Positions 1 to 14,331 of a stretch of DNA of 64,000 nucleotides are shown piece by piece. The first letter of the stretch is position 1. Each line of letters starts with the position of its first letter. The notes below the pieces were generated by a model that worked only from the letters and a program-made list of their open reading frames with translations, ran no database searches and had not been told where the DNA came from. Position numbers and translations under genes: made by a program. Origin of the DNA: Mastigias papua (lineage: Eukaryota > Cnidaria > Scyphozoa > Rhizostomeae > Mastigiidae); the NCBI GenBank assembly GCA_964019165.1, contig OZ025267.1, forward strand, positions 3,435,650 to 3,499,649, written 5' to 3'.

Positions 1-3000
1 GACGTGGTCCAGAAACCATGGAAAACAAAAAGTACTTTGCTTTACTCCAATGATAGTGGAATTCAAATCTGCTTTGTGATGATAAATGTAACAAATTATC
101 TTGCATGCAGGTCAACTATCGCAAAAAGTTCTAGGAGCTGACACATCTTTTATGGGGAATCTGCCTGTAGAAGGCAAAAAAAGTCAAGGTACTTGTGCTA
201 TTAAAGACAGCATTACGAAGGAGCTTTTGAATTTCGAACAGTTATCATTGCAAAGACTCCAAAGCTAGGAAACTAGTTCCATTTTACTGCAGTCAAATAG
301 GCATGAATTGCCGTGGAATCCATGTAGTAAACGGTCGATAGAGGTGCTTTCGTTGAGAGTTTAGCATCCTGACTCAACACTTAACATTTAAAACATTGGA
401 ATTTTTCGTACTACAATGTGGTCAAAAAGGCCCAAAAAGAAGGGAGTTTGAGAACGACCCCTTGAACCAGGTACTTTGTAAAGAAACTTGTACGAATTTG
501 TGAATAGCAAAGTTATTCAAACTACCCGACCTACTGCAATAATGATTTCGTAATGGATAGCCCGGTTAATTCCTATATCCTTAGCTTCTCATGGCTCTTC
601 TGTGTCCCAGTCATCTCGTACGAAAAAATCGGCCCAAATCTGACGCAATAATATCAACTCCACTAGCAGTCACGTAAAACTGGTTGAGGAGATGACGTGA
701 CTTCCACAAAATGAAAATCTGTTTATAAGGAAAACACTACTTGTACGATCCTTTCTTAGCAATGAACTTACAGAGTATTGTGGATGACGAATTACGTGCT
801 CTATTGATGAGTCAATAAGTGCTTGACTATATCGACTTGAGTTTAGCCGCTACACGTTTTTATATTACATGTAGAATCCTTCCTTAAGCTAGATTTAACA
901 TAGTCTGATGAGGAACCGAATTACTAATTGTTGAAAGCACGTGTGCAAGGTTGCCCCGGGGATCGCCTCAAACGCGCTATTATTTTCATACAGACAAATT
1001 TTGAAAATAATAAATCTTTCTGTCGCTTATTACAAGGTTCATAATAAGCAGTGAAGTTCTTTTTTCAAAACTCTAAAATCGATCCTATTCATGGACATCA
1101 GCTGGTCTTAATCCAATTAACAAGAAAAGAAAATTGACTTCAATCTGACTTCTGGCGAATTTCCACGATCCTTAGTCCTAAGAACACGTTGCATTCCTTC
1201 TTCATGTGAAATTCTCATGGGTGAAAAAACCTGAGGCAACTTGCTATAAGGAGGTAGGTAACGAAAGGTTAGATCTCTAATAGATGCAAACATTTCGGTC
1301 AGTTAATAAAGCCACAAACGCATTGTGCAAGGCAGTTACTCTAAAAAAGAGAGGCCATTATCAAATGAAAATTTCATCAAATGCATACATTATGAATTGT
1401 TCTCTTCAGTGTTGGGATCCCACACCAAAAAGGCCGAAAACTTATGCTAATTTTCACGTGTCAGACAATAGGAGAGGACAGTGGAAAGATACAATAGAGC
1501 AGAGGAGTCCATTCAAGCTAACTCTGCTTGAAACACTGGAAACAGGAATAACAAGGTAGGTGCACCGGCAATCTAAGTCCAAATAAACAATCAGAGAAAA
1601 AGGACGGATTCTTTGTGATTGGTTAGGGACAAAAAACATAGCAAAAAAATCACAGTGCACATTTCTAAACCTTGGGGAGCCATTGAACTCTCTTTCTTTT
1701 GAGACAGCAAAAGGAGCGCCTAAAACCAGAGCTCAAACAAACTGTGAGTCTGGCATTTCTGTCCTTACCACTCCACAAGACGATAACCTCGTTTCCTATG
1801 AGAATTCAGTCAACCATTGAGAAAAGACTTGTGGGATTTCAATCACCTCCCGGTGGGAAGAGTTCCTATTGAAGAGTGTATTGTGGCTGTTTTTCTCCAT
1901 AAAAAGACTTACGGGAGCAACTAGGAATGCTGTTAAGACGAGGTCACGTTGAAACTTCCAAAGCACGGCTCGACTTATAACATATAAAGATATGAACTAC
2001 TTATGAAGAGGTGAGACACATTGAAAGTGAGGGGCAGGCCTGGTGAGGGGTGCTGAAAACTAATGGATTCTTCTGATAAAGGTTTCTGATGCATATACCA
2101 CTGATCGAACGCATAGAGAAGACAATTAAATCATTCCGATCTACACACTTTCTTATACGAATATAGTCTATAAGAATATCAAGGCTCAAATTCTCCAAAA
2201 ATTGAAGAACAATTTAAGAATAATACAAAGCTCAAGTTTCATCAAGGTTTAGATGCTTTGCTGATTTAGTTTTTTTTTAGAAAAAAAAGAAAACTGAGCT
2301 TCACTTATCCTGTCTGGAACTCTTAATACTATGATGCAACTCAGCAACTCTTCAGGGAATGTCAGTTACACACTTTACGTTTCTATACAAGAATTAATGC
2401 TCAAAATCGCTAAATTTTAAGAATAACTTATGAATATTCTTAGGGTTAACATAAAAAACATTTACGGATGTTGACGCTCAGTGAACAACTAGGTATTCTT
2501 ATAAAAAAAGTGTGCAGAACAGTAGCTACTTGATCTTTAATGCATTGCATCTTGAAGAACGATTGGCATTACCGAACTGTCAGATTCACGAATACTGTCA
2601 TTAATAATTTACATCTACGTGCTGTAAACATTTCATCTTTCTGAAAATCAACAGTTCATAGTCCTATAAAGTACAGTTTATGGGAGATTGAAGACATCTA
2701 CTGCATATGTATTTTACCTATAACATTGCATAGTCGTGGAAAATCTACTGGAATGCATTGCTCTGGCTCGTTCTCATGTTTGAGCTATGGCGTGTAGTTA
2801 GTGGAGGCACTCCCTTCTAAAGGACGATGTCAAAGACTAGCGGTATGACACGTCTAATGCGAAATCACAGATCACCATGGTTATGCTGCAATGCCATTCT
2901 TGCCTGTTTGGCTTTCAACGACTAGGCATGGTGTATTGGGCTGAGAAAAACGAGGATGATAGAACAAATCTGATCCTGGGCCCATGGTGATACTAAGTTT

Positions 3001-3937
3001 GATAAGTCCGTGTAAAACGCTTTAGAAAGAAAACCTTCAAAATCCTATATGACAGGGGCTCAAAGGCCTAAGACCAAACTGTCAGGGTTACGTAGGCGTT
3101 TTTGTATTATGTCATATCCACTAGACTTTCATTAGATTCCAGACTATTTCCTGGACGTTAATTTTTGGCAACCCAAACACATGAGTCCTAATAACATTTG
3201 ATTACAAGAAGTTGCTAATCAACTAGGATTAATGAGTTACAGGTATTTCCGCAGTACTCTCCATACAAAGTCCATAAAGGTCGTATCGAGAAGGAAAAGG
3301 CTTAATTGAAGGCTACTGAAGCTGTTCCGCTTGGAAAAATAGTAGCCCCCCCAGAACAGTATCATATGATGAAGACGTACAACAGAGAAGTGAGCACAAC
3401 AGGTCTTTATCTTTATATCAACTTGCACTCACTAAAATGCAGTGGTCCAGTTTTTATGATAAACGCACACCTTCTGGGGGGAGAGTATGCCTCCTCCCCC
3501 TCCAAAAATCCTTTCTAGCAATCCTGAGCGTGCCGAAGCTCAACAATGTCAGAAAGCAAGAGATCACATGAGATATCCATAACACAGATATAAAATCACA
3601 AAGGGGCGGCGAAGTGTACACAGAATCCAAAGAACGTGGTACCCAAGAGGCTCAACAAAAGTTCCTAGTCCCTAGAGCAATATCATATCTTTTACCCGAT
3701 TCTTTGTGAATAACACTCCGCACGTAAACAACAGGGACAAGGATTTTCAAAAGTAATGCACGTCTTGACAATAGTTGTATTAAGTTGAAACAGTCTGTTT
3801 ATTCTATATTTTGAACGAACGAATAGAATAATACGTAAAGTTTTCTCCGTTTAGATTCCCTTCAGGCTGTAAACAATGCATTCTACCAAAAGTGGAGAAA
3901 ATAAATGCTCAATAAAAACAAGGGAACGTTTACTTAC
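1..3937. other. No recognisable gene; repeat-rich flank
   Basis: Apart from the family B element, family A/E-like words occur at about 120-500 (ggagcttttgaatttcg, ccttgaaccaggtacttt). Frames of 60-90 codons here have no recognisable motif. I looked on the minus strand for the missing FGF trefoil exons and found none I could support. Confidence 0.6.
2142..2515. mobile_element. MITE, TATAAGAAT type (family B)
   Basis: The left end has acacactttcttatacgaat, the right end attcttataaaaaaagtgtg. Inside, taagaataatttaagaata-like words occur near both ends in inverse order. It has no coding sequence. Confidence 0.65.
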
Positions 3938-4221
3938 TGTAACAATTTGTGGGATCCTTCACTCCAAGAACTTGACCATTAGGCATTACAGTTAGGTAAA
4001 AGCCTGACTTGCTCCTCAGCCGCCTTCGACGGGCTGTTTTTGCATGGCTGGTGCATTTACAGTTGTTCTCATCCAGATGCTCGCTCATCAAGCAGTCTTT
4101 GGTTTGGGTGATGACCCTCCAAGCACCTCCTAAACAGTTTGAGCGTTTCGACCAAACTCCTTGATGATGCAAACCGAACGGTTCTGGTGACCAGTCATTG
4201 ACAAAGTCATACATCGTCTGT
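3938..4221 (-). CDS. Exon of a fibroblast-growth-factor-like gene (partial)
   Basis: The exon has good borders: acceptor gttttcag (phase 2 in) and donor GTAAGT (phase 1 out). Its 94 codons end RRRRLRSKSGFYLTVMPNG, then QVLGVKDPTNCY. This resembles the first strands of the FGF beta-trefoil (pattern L[YF]-x-[RQ]-x-G-[FY]-x-L-x-[IM]-x-P-[DN]-G), which in FGF genes end at an exon border shortly after a D/G-T-[KR]-D motif. Before it lies a Cys-containing basic region (WSKRSNCLGGAWRV). No trefoil exon 2 or 3 was found to the left, so they may be outside the window. A secreted or intracellular growth-factor role is inferred from the family only. Confidence 0.6.
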
Positions 4222-5458
4222 CTGAAAACAAATGAATAAACCTTCTCAGATCCGAACGAGATTACCACTGATTCTATTAATATTCTTATATAAATAAATT
4301 TTATTCTATAGCATTGGTTTACTAAGTCTTTGTCATCGTTTGCTATTGGCTGAGTCTTGAGCAACCTGTTCTCCTACAGTGACATTATTTGTAGGACTGT
4401 TTAACTCCCGACTCTCACCGTTGATTTCAATCAATTTCCCTGACCTCTTGATAATGCAAGAGAGGTTGTTTCATTTGAAAGAAACGGACATAATTGCTTG
4501 ATGTTTCCTGAGGGGTCTTTTCAAGGCAGACAATAGAGCAGAGAAAACTTGAATCAACAGACAGCGTCTATTGTTTTGTAGACAGAATCAAACCGGCCAA
4601 CTTACAACTACAGCACTGCATTTTGACATACAACAATGGGGCAGGCCCAATCTCGACCCTATGGTTTCTCGTTTTGTAGATCTTTGATGGATCCCTTTGT
4701 GCGCATTTTCCTTTATAATATTCCCTTACAAAATTTAAGATTGTTGCGGTTATTAAAGCATGGCAGTATTGTTGCCTGCTTAGCAAGTTCTTAATGAAAA
4801 ATTAACGAAGCTTATTTTTGTATTTACCATTAAAACGGGCTTGATTGCACTGCATTCTTGGCTGAACAAATCAAAGCCTCTTTGCACGACGTTACTATAT
4901 GTAATATTAATGACAAGATAGACGCAAGGGAAGCATATTACAAGCACTGACGCTCTGATTGGATTGACTTGGCTTTATCTGTATACTCAATACCTCGGGG
5001 CGTATGCATCTCAGTGGACGTAAAAACATCCAAACAATATAGAGATTTCATGCAAATCGACAAGGCCTCTCCCGCGCATCCCGTCAGATAAACTTCTCCT
5101 AGACAATGAAAGCACTAAGTACTTAATGTACAACCAAAAAATCACAAATCCGCGCAGGTGCTAAATGTGTATACACAGTTAGTTTTGAAAAGGTTTTAAG
5201 CATGACATCAGTAGCATGACTATGAAGGGATGCATCACACAGGACTATGAAGGGATCAACTGATTCATTCTTTTGCTAACGTTATATCAAGCGCCAAACA
5301 CTTCGCAATACACAAGCTACAATACGAATGTTCTTGGCCACGAGTTACATAAGTGTCGGATCTGACTCACATTCTGGAGCTGTAAATCTAAACTGATGTG
5401 TCGAAACTGCTAATATCTTTCTACAGAAAGCATGCTATCAAAACTAACACAAATCAAT

Positions 5459-5780
5459 GCACACTTTGTTATGTAAGAATATAGTCCATAGGAATATTAA
5501 AGCTTGAAATAGCAGAATGTTAAGAATAATTTAAGAATAATGCAAGGTTCAAGGCTAATCAAAGGCTTGGATTTTTGCTGATTTGAGTTTTCTTTAGAAA
5601 CCAAACAAATGCGAGTTTCATTTATTCAGACTGGGAGTCATTATACTATGATGCAACTTAGCAAGCAAAATCGCTAAAGTTTAAGAATATTTCAAAAATA
5701 TTCTTAGGCTAAAAATAAAAAGTTTTTAAGAATATTGAAGCTCAGTGAAGAATTAGGCACTCTTATAACAAAAGTGTGTG
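5459..5780. mobile_element. MITE, TATAAGAAT type (family B)
   Basis: A second copy close to the one at 2142: shared interior (gcaaggttcaaggctaatca, actatgatgcaacttagcaa) and ends cacactttgttatgtaagaa and cttataacaaaagtgtg. Confidence 0.65.
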
Positions 5781-5964
5781 TGTTTGCAAAATTATAGAAC
5801 AAGACTTATTAAGTTCAAGATAGCACTAATATTTGTCGTTTTATCTTATAAACAACTTACTAGGTTTTAAGCTTCTGCCGCGCCTACGTATAATTAAAAG
5901 TAAGACCACACCCACTTGCTTGTCCATTTCTACTACAAAGTGTGGATCAGTAAGCACTTCGTCT

Positions 5965-6037
5965 TTTAGATACTCTAAGTTTTAGATACTCTTTTAGATA
6001 CTCTAAGTTCTCTAAGATAGATACTCTAAGTTTTATA
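5965..6037. repeat. Minisatellite, tagatactctaagttt unit
   Basis: Four partial copies of tagatactctaagttt separated by shortened units. Confidence 0.7.
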
Positions 6038-6164
6038 TGAAAATCATGTAATATCTTAGTTTTTAAAATTTTACGTTGTCAGAGGTTTCTTTAAACAGGA
6101 CCCTTATTGATAGCAGTACTTTACATGTACTGAAAAAGGCCTATCCTGTATAAATATGCATCAT

Positions 6165-6182
6165 TATTATTATTATTATTTA
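6165..6182. repeat. (ATT)n microsatellite
   Basis: About five ATT units. Confidence 0.85.
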
Positions 6183-8521
6183 GACTGTGGTTGTAGATAT
6201 TCAGTCATTCATAGGAGTTTCCAACAAATTGATACGTCTATGACAGTAAACAGGGCAATGAAGAAACATGGTAAAATAGCATATAAACACTAGACCACTT
6301 GATAACTGGAAGGTCAAGGTATGCAAAGTATCAATAACCTGTACCCTAAAACAGGGAAACCCAATGAGCGACATCGTTTCTAGGTAGGGGCATGCAGAGG
6401 TAGGAACGTGGGGATGTTGCATCCCCACTTTGTACAGAAGCTGTCGGCAAATTTTTGGCTTTGTCGGTAAGAACTGGCATGGCTTGCCGGTAAGTATGGT
6501 GCCCTGTTCAAACTTTTGGATAAAGCTTTTTTGCTATACCACTCCACTCATAACCGTTCGGTACGCCACTGATTCTAGGAACCTTTCTAACTCTTCAAAT
6601 CTTACTATGCCATGAATAATACATTGCTTTAACGTACTTCAGTTTCCCTATCACTTATCAAAAAGCCTTATTTTACGGAAATATGTAACTCTGGTTGAAA
6701 TAGAGATATGGTATTTCTTCTGCATATTATCATCTTGTCATTCGCTCGTTTAAATCTGCATCCGAATTTGACTTCCAATGTTATCAGATGGTCCAAAATA
6801 AACCATTTTGGCACAGGATTTTCAGATAAACGAAGTTATCTCTCTTTACAGGTTTCGTTACACGAAGCCCTTCTTGTAGGAAACTTACATGTTACATGTA
6901 CATGTACCTAAAATTTTATCGAATTTGCAATAGTAAAGAAAAAACTCCTTGTGAAATTTTCAGATTCAAATACTTTTAATTTCATCACTGCAAACAATCG
7001 AGAAACACGAGACTAAATTCGCATGGACTATTTGTCATCATTGTAGCAAGTATTTCATATCACACATTTCCATATTGCCCCGTCTTAATACTTAACATGT
7101 AACATAGACATGTCTATATAGTACTAAATGTGCAGTAAAATTCGTAAACTAGCAAGGAGCTTTTAGAACTAATATGTGGTCAAAGGAGGTTCAAAAATAA
7201 GGTACTTTAAGAACTAGGCCTAGACGAAACAACATTTTAGCCAACGTATGAAAACAATAGAATTGTTGGCCGCGTTTACCTAACATTTTTGACCCAGAGC
7301 AAATTTCATCCAACGGTAGACAAGCTAATGTAGGGTAAACCAACACGGTATTATAACGGTTCAACATTTTTGGGTGAAATTTTGGATCCTACACACAGGG
7401 CTTAAGTTGTTACATTGCTAAAGAGCCCTGGTGACAACTTCCGATATTTTGTTGGCTAGAAGCAGACACGAGTATCCGGCCACAGATATTTGTCATCTTG
7501 AGAGGGACTTATATTTAAATACTGCCATTCATTTGCTCAAGCTCTGTTACAGTCAAGAAACTGTAGCTCCTTTGTATTAGATTATCATCACAGAATAGAG
7601 TTATTCTGTGTTATCATCAGGCTATTTTCGTAAAATAATGATTTACAACGTGAACCTGACTCACAGAGCATCACCAACCAGCTATTTGGAATACGGAAGC
7701 GTGTAAACACTTAGAACGTCATGGGTAACCTCTTCTCGAAAAGAGGGGCATGCAGTGCATTATTGAATCTTGAGTGATTGCCACTCGACAATTAACTCCA
7801 GGTCCACAATCAACCTTTACCCACTCTAATGATACTCTCAAAAAGTCATCAATTATAAGGGATATCCTATAGTGGGGAAAAGATTAGCGAGGTCGAGCGG
7901 GTTTAAAGCAAAAGGCCAATGTTCGTTGGAATCCCACTTCCTTGCATTGTTAGGAAACAAGCCTCAACTACCTCGCCACGATTATAATGAAAACTACATA
8001 AAAATTTTTCACAACTATTTGTCATAATCATCTCCATCTCTTTATAACACTATTTACTTTCAGGTAGATTTACTTATTACTTTTTGAGGCTTACAAAAAA
8101 GTGCTGGGAAAACCTTGGCTGACAGGACTAGCCCAAATATGGATCCCTGGTGACAAAAAAATCAAATTCTATCTCACGATTTTATAATTTTATTATCATT
8201 CCTATAGGAAGATCGTACAACATAAATAGACGGCCATAACGTAAGGGTATGACAGTCTCATGACACACTGTTACATTAACGTGTTCTGTGTTAGATTCTC
8301 AAAATCATTTCTACGATAGGCTCTTTAAACTTATGGTTAAGTATAGCTGTATAATGAAAACTTATCTCACATGCTAGAAACGCTAGCACGAAGAGACAGA
8401 ACATGCTGAATAGAGATATCTCTAATGCGAAAACACCACAGACAAAAACTGGGTGAAAGCGACTCGTAACCTAGTCGAGAAGGAGCCGGTAGAGACTCCC
8501 ATGGATCCAGCACAACCCCAA

Positions 8522-8870
8522 TACACGTTTTTTAAAAGGAAATTGCAAAAGTAATGATCGATTGCCATAAAGTTAAGAAAGTTCAGTACTTGATTTCTGA
8601 GACCTAAGCAAGTCTATAAACTAATATGCATATAAAATGCCAATTTTCACGCAAGCCTTGTAGTGACCATAGTATGTTATGTGGCACAGTAGTGTCACAC
8701 AAACTCTAATATTCTTGCAAAAAAAGCCTCAAGAGATTTCTCGTACTGAAATCATCAAAAAGCCGGGAAAGTTTCAATACTGGCCAAAACAAATTTCATA
8801 TAAAAATGTGCACATTAAGAAATAGCTCTTAAAACAGATAATATGTATATAAAAATGTACAGCACGCAAA
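8522..8870. mobile_element. MITE-like repeat, family D
   Basis: TACACGTTTTTTAAAAGGAA, agttaagaaagttcagtact and gatttctgagacctaagc at the left; aaagccgggaaagtttcaat and acaaatttcatataaaaatg at the right. Limits are approximate. Confidence 0.5.
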
Positions 8871-8889
8871 GTGAACTGCAAGAACCTTC

Positions 8890-9145
8890 CTAAGGGCCGG
8901 GCCATCCATTACTTGTAGGGAGGGGATGGAAGACATTCTCATATATCTGATGGAATTTTCATCCCCCCTCTCAGATGTACGTAAAAAAATTGGTCCCCAC
9001 TCCAGGGTTTCAGACGAAACTCCATACTCCTTTTAAAATGCTCTTTACTTTTCATCCCCCGTCCCTCTGAGTGTGCAGAATTTTGCTCCCCCTCCTAGAT
9101 GTCTTCCACCCCCTCCCCTGGAAGACTTGATGACCGGTTCCTAAA
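8890..9145. repeat. Pyrimidine/purine-biased repeat with GGGCCGG-type edges
   Basis: cctaagggccgggccatcc on the left and gatgaccggttcctaaagg on the right form an imperfect inverted pair. Between them are C-rich blocks (catcccccctctcag, tccaccccctcccctgg). It is probably a diverged MITE. Confidence 0.45.
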
Positions 9146-10318
9146 GGCAGAATTGTTTCAATTACACCACATGGGACAGGTAGGCTATGGGGCGCTTTTC
9201 ATGACGCGATATACTATTCACGGGGTTCTGTCTATGAAGTACCATTACAATAGGCGGAAATGATGTGAACGAGTACACGCCATATGCAAAAATTATTTTT
9301 CAGTTCTTGAATGTGACTAAACGATAAATTCATTATAAATGTTGACTTGTTCTATGCCACGCCTACCGGTAATACAGCCTTGGAGCCCTCATTGACTGAG
9401 GGAGTTACATACCATCGGCGTGTCAACACAGTATGGCAGCTGAAAACATGTGCCTACGTTTGAGTTTTCGTCTGCTTCATATTTATACGACAAGAAGACA
9501 AAGTGAGACAACATCGTCGAGAAGACTAGCAGCATGGGCCAAATATATCTATCCCGATAAAATGCATTTCAAAAATACATTAACCCTTACAGTTTACAGG
9601 ATTTTGCGATTAGCTATAACAGAGGGAGTTACTTTATGAAGACAAAAATTGAAAATATTCGAACGCGTAAGTAAAATGCTCATAATTGTTAACACTCAAC
9701 GACTGGGGGAAGCTGAGCTGCAGCTAAACAATAACAACCGTAAGGGAATGACCTTCTATGACTACGGGTCCTTCGTCGTAATTCTTTGTACCATCATGTT
9801 CTAGGTTACAAATGTTGTGCAGAGGTCCAGGGCTTCCTAGCAATAGCTAAACTTTGTGCATCCCAGAGAGGATCGGCCAACACGAATTCCAAGATCAAGT
9901 CAAAACATGAGGGATAGACGGAATACACCACGTTTGCAAAGCAAGTAAACTCGATGTTATCTCACGAGTGCAAAGAAAAATGCTGTCTTCGGAAATACCT
10001 GTCCATTTGAGCAAATGTACTGATGTACTTTGATACGAAGCTGCAGAAATCGTGATGATCGACAATTTTGGAACGAAATATCATGAAAGAGGGAAAGAAC
10101 GAATTTTGATGACAAGAACTATTACTATTCGAGCTCTATACATCAGTATAAGTCCTATGATCAGCTCAAAGCATCCAGCATCCAGCTAGTTTTCAAGGAG
10201 TGTTCAACACCCTCTTTTACGGGGACCGGATAATGGCTATATCTACCCCTATAGGTTACCACTAGTTTACAGATCCCGTACTCCACTCTCATTCAGTAAT
10301 TCCCGTCCGTAAAACGGA

Positions 10319-10675
10319 ACACACGTTTTTTTTAAAAGAAACAAGGATATAAAAACATGAGGCTCAAAAGCAAGCAAAAATTAAGAAGCAATTGAGAAAC
10401 ACAGCCAGGCTGAGTTTTCAAAAGTACACCTGAAAAATCTGCTTTTGCGAGAAAATTTTTAAATGTAACTGCAGGCAAAATACAAACAACATCCGTCTCT
10501 CAAATATTTTAAACTAAAACTTGAATTTCTCGTCTCATAGTTGCTTTGTTGCCATAGGAAATTTCAAGAATTTTATTAAAAACATAAGAAACATTTAAGA
10601 CTGCATTTGACAAAATATTAAGAAACATCCAGGCTGAAGGGAGAAAGGTTGATTCTTGTATAAAAAAAACGTGTA
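10319..10675. mobile_element. MITE-like repeat, family F
   Basis: acacgttttttttaaaagaa and aattaagaagcaattgagaa on the left; aatattaagaaacatccagg and tataaaaaaaacgtgTA on the right. The terminal hairpin resembles family A ends, but the interior differs. Confidence 0.55.
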
Positions 10676-11537
10676 GAGTTGCTTCCACCCAGTTTGAAAA
10701 ATGACAACAAGCTATCAACACAAAATGTGTTTTACCAAGAAAGCGACGCAGTTCGAAAGAGATCGATCATTGATGTTAGTACATGAAAAATAAGTTCAAC
10801 ATTTAATAACACTTCGTGTTGGGTCAAGTACATTTAGCTTGTCCAAATGTATTGCCAACGAGTGTTAAGCAGGTTACTTTAGGATATTGTAAAGGGTTAA
10901 CAAAGGTTCTACAGAATGAAGACCTCTCAATGATAAAGCCGATAAAAGATAAAATTTCCTAAACAGAAATGATAGCCTCGACCAGAACACGATAACATCG
11001 CAAAGAAACAGAAATTCAAGTAACAAACTGCCAAATAAGACAAAGGACAGCGTGCTCCGTAATAATGAAACACTCGTAAATAACGAAAGAAAATGCTCGT
11101 TACCTCCTAGGAAATTGATCAAATGTCTCTGTGCCTATCATCTTGAAACTTGATTCGACCCAAAATTTCGAAGAGTTTCCCGCTAAACGGAAACCATCCA
11201 ACTCGTACTGCACAATACACAAATGAAAACAGAGCAAAAATCCGCGGCACGATGGCAAATATCTGAATGTCGATTACGCACAGAACTTATGAGCCGCAAT
11301 GCGTATCTCAAACGTTACATGATAAGTGCTCTCTGCATTTCCAAGCTCGGCCGGATCAACGGGATTTTATGGACCATTGACTTGACGACAATACGATTGT
11401 TATCTAGGAGGCTGGTCATACCAGTTGCTAACCACTTCCCGCATTCATTTCTGGTGAGAAATCCACTGAATGCAACAGATAAAACCCAGACTGAAATATG
11501 CGATAAAAGGGCAGTTCATTCATTGAAATTTGTATTA

Positions 11538-11665
11538 CCGTAATGACTCAATTAAGCCACCGGGGGCTTATATGTTAGAAACGATTTCGCGGGTGGGGAT
11601 GTATTGGAGGGGGGCTTATTGGAGGGGAGGGCTTCTTAACTTCAGAGGTCCTCAGGTCTACCAAA
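11538..11665 (+). mobile_element. Left end of a CCGTA-type element (fragment)
   Basis: TA then CCGTAATGACTCAATTAAG and gccaccgggggctta resemble the terminal repeat of the element at 30862, followed by gggggcttattgg iterations. No matching right end is close by. Confidence 0.5.
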
Positions 11666-13935
11666 GACAATATCTTACATCATTCTTCAATATAAAAATG
11701 CAGACCAGTAAAGTGGATATTTCATCTCAAATGTGAAGATGTTACCAAAAGAAGAGCGCACTATTGCAGCTCTACTATCCAAAATACCACACAGAAAGTT
11801 CTTCCTTCAACGTCTGCCAAAAGTCTTGGGAGCACTTGCTATGACATGCGTCATAGAGGAGCTATAGCATCCCTTTCTCGTCCGTTAAACAATGTTTTCT
11901 GAAGGTGTGGGAGTGCAATTTAATTGTCATCACGGAAAAGGGACAGGAGTCAGAAATTCATGAGAATGTATAGGTGTTCAAAGTACTTTTGGCAAGCATG
12001 GCAGTTGGGAAACACGAGAAGAGAAGAAACCGCATGAAATGAACCTGGACGACGAGAGAACGAACATTCACGGGATAATTCTCATGTCTGGAATCCAAAG
12101 TCGGAATACGCGGAAAACAGGGTCAATTTTCAACTATTTTGTTTCGAAAAGAGTCGAGCATGAGCATAAGGTGTTGGACGTAGCTAGAAGTGCTTAATTT
12201 TTAGCGAAATAGTTAGAAAAATGCCAAAAACAACGAAACGAACCTGTTGACTATTGCTCCAGCAAAAGGTAACGCAGGCACACAATTGTGGGATGGGACC
12301 TGGGGGTCTAGACCCCCGTCCTTTTCTGTTATAACGTAAAAGTGGCCCTTTCTCGGGGAATTTTGAAACTGCTTTTAATCTTAGTTCCACATGAAAGAAA
12401 GGAATCATGAGACTTCTCGTACGATTTCTTTTGTTCCCAAATCAGAAAAATACCTAGCAAATGGAATAGGACTGGTTAGGAAACTATAACAGTAGAAACA
12501 ATAGCAGCTGTTATATTATGTTGGAAAATGGTCACGTGATGACGAAGGGGTAAGGAAGTCGATGATCATGGAAGGAGAACAGTGCACAACTGGGCGGAGG
12601 CAAAATCGTTCACGATATTTTATATTTTCAGATGCGCTTATTGCTCTCACAGAATTCACTTTCGATGACGATCTCAAGATACATTCTCTGTGCAGAATGT
12701 CTGGTTTGCCCTTGTATGTTGATTACCCTCGAGTACCGAATAAATATAAATGGGGGTGGTGGTGATGAAATAATTGGGAGGTTGGCAAATGTTCTGAAGA
12801 AAATGATCACTGGGGGGTTGGAGCAAACGGGGGGGGGTGGCTGGAAAATATAACACATGGATACTCGAAAGAATACTTTAGGAAGACTGACTAATCAAAT
12901 ATTGTCAATAAACAGCAAGGCAAAGGAACTTATAGTTGTAGTGTAAGCGATTATGAAATAAATCCTGCGGAAAACACGATGTCAATGAAAAAATCTTCAA
13001 AAGTACCAAATGGGGGCTTTGGAGTTAGTGCGAGGGGGTTGGAAAACATTTCAACAATGAGCAATATGGGGAACATTATTGGATACTCAAGAGTAGACCC
13101 CTATGTGCTAAAAAGTTTCTAGTTGCACACCTGTAATGGTAGTTAATCATCCTATAAGCTGAAGCCATAGGTATGCTCTAATGTAGTACTTGAGGCCTTC
13201 CAGATTATACCCTCTTCGTTCAATATGTCAAAAAATGTCCGGATGAAAGAGCTCCATGTTCCTAAGGGGTGCTCAATCGTAGACAAGTGGAAAAGATTTT
13301 GTGACTGATTTTTGTGATGATGGCTACTTTTCACAAAGGCGTGTACGAAACATTTCTCAGTGATACGTCCCTTTCTGTAGTCAGTCCTAACAGACGCTTG
13401 GTTTCATGCCCCTTTCATGCTCATAGTCATCAAATGGATGCAGAGTGCCGACTTGGAGAATCGTTTAGAAATCTAAAAAAACAATACGGGCTATTGGACT
13501 CTGTATGGCTCTTTCGGCCATGGCCACACCATCTCTGTTTATGGCTTAGCACAACAAAGTCATGTGGGCGTGCTTTTAAACAATAAAGTCCTCAAGAGCA
13601 GGCAGAGCCTAGACGACAAAAACAAATGCAATTTGCATTAATGCTTTGTTAGTCTTCACCCCAGTATGAGAATAATTTTCCACACAGAAAGCACAATGGA
13701 AAAAATGATTTGACCTCAAGGTTGATGTAAGAATTTCAAAAATTACATTCAAATTCATGCTGAATGAAAATAACCTTTCTAACTTAATGGGTGCACCACA
13801 AACCTTGAATGTGTAAATGAACAGCGAAATACAATGCAGGACTAAAAGACGGTAGACTGCTCAGCTTAAAACTACACTTAAATGCACCTTAACCGTAAAA
13901 AAGGCTCAGACCGACGAGAAAGGTGGAAAAACGAA

Positions 13936-13982
13936 CATTGAGAAGAATGAGAAGAATGAGAAGATTGAGAAGATTGCGAAGG
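13936..13982. repeat. 10-bp tandem repeat
   Basis: About four copies of gagaagaatg, passing into gagaagattg. Confidence 0.75.
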
Positions 13983-14006
13983 ATCGCAGCTTGTTTCCTC
14001 TTAACA

Positions 14007-14331
14007 TAGGCGCTTTTTATAAGAAACCTGACTCAAGTCCTACTGGTAAAAGTTTCTTAATTTCTGGCTACTTTTTAGTTCTAAAGTTTATTAAAAGTTT
14101 ATTAATTCACTGTAAAAAACTGCAGTGAAAAGGAAAAAACGTAAAAAGCATTTTCTTCTGTAGTGGGCACTTCTAAATTTGTGGAGGGAAAATGTGCTTC
14201 CGAAACTGTGAAAGATGGCACAGAAAGTTCTAGTGTCTTAACTCTTTCCTTTGTAGTTCCAAAAGTTTCTTAAATTTTAGGCCGTCTGGTACTAAGTTTC
14301 TTATGAACTCGTTTGTTACAAAACACGTGTA
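14007..14331. mobile_element. MITE, CACG-TTTTTATAAGAAAC type (family A)
   Basis: TA flank, cgctttttataagaaacctg and aaagtttcttaatttctgg on the left; aatttttag-like, tactaagtttcttatgaa and acacgtgTA on the right. Terminal and subterminal repeats are inverted. Confidence 0.6.

Noticed and set aside
11223..11543. 106-codon plus-strand frame
   Set aside because: No homology, no splice context, and mixed composition like neighbouring noncoding DNA.
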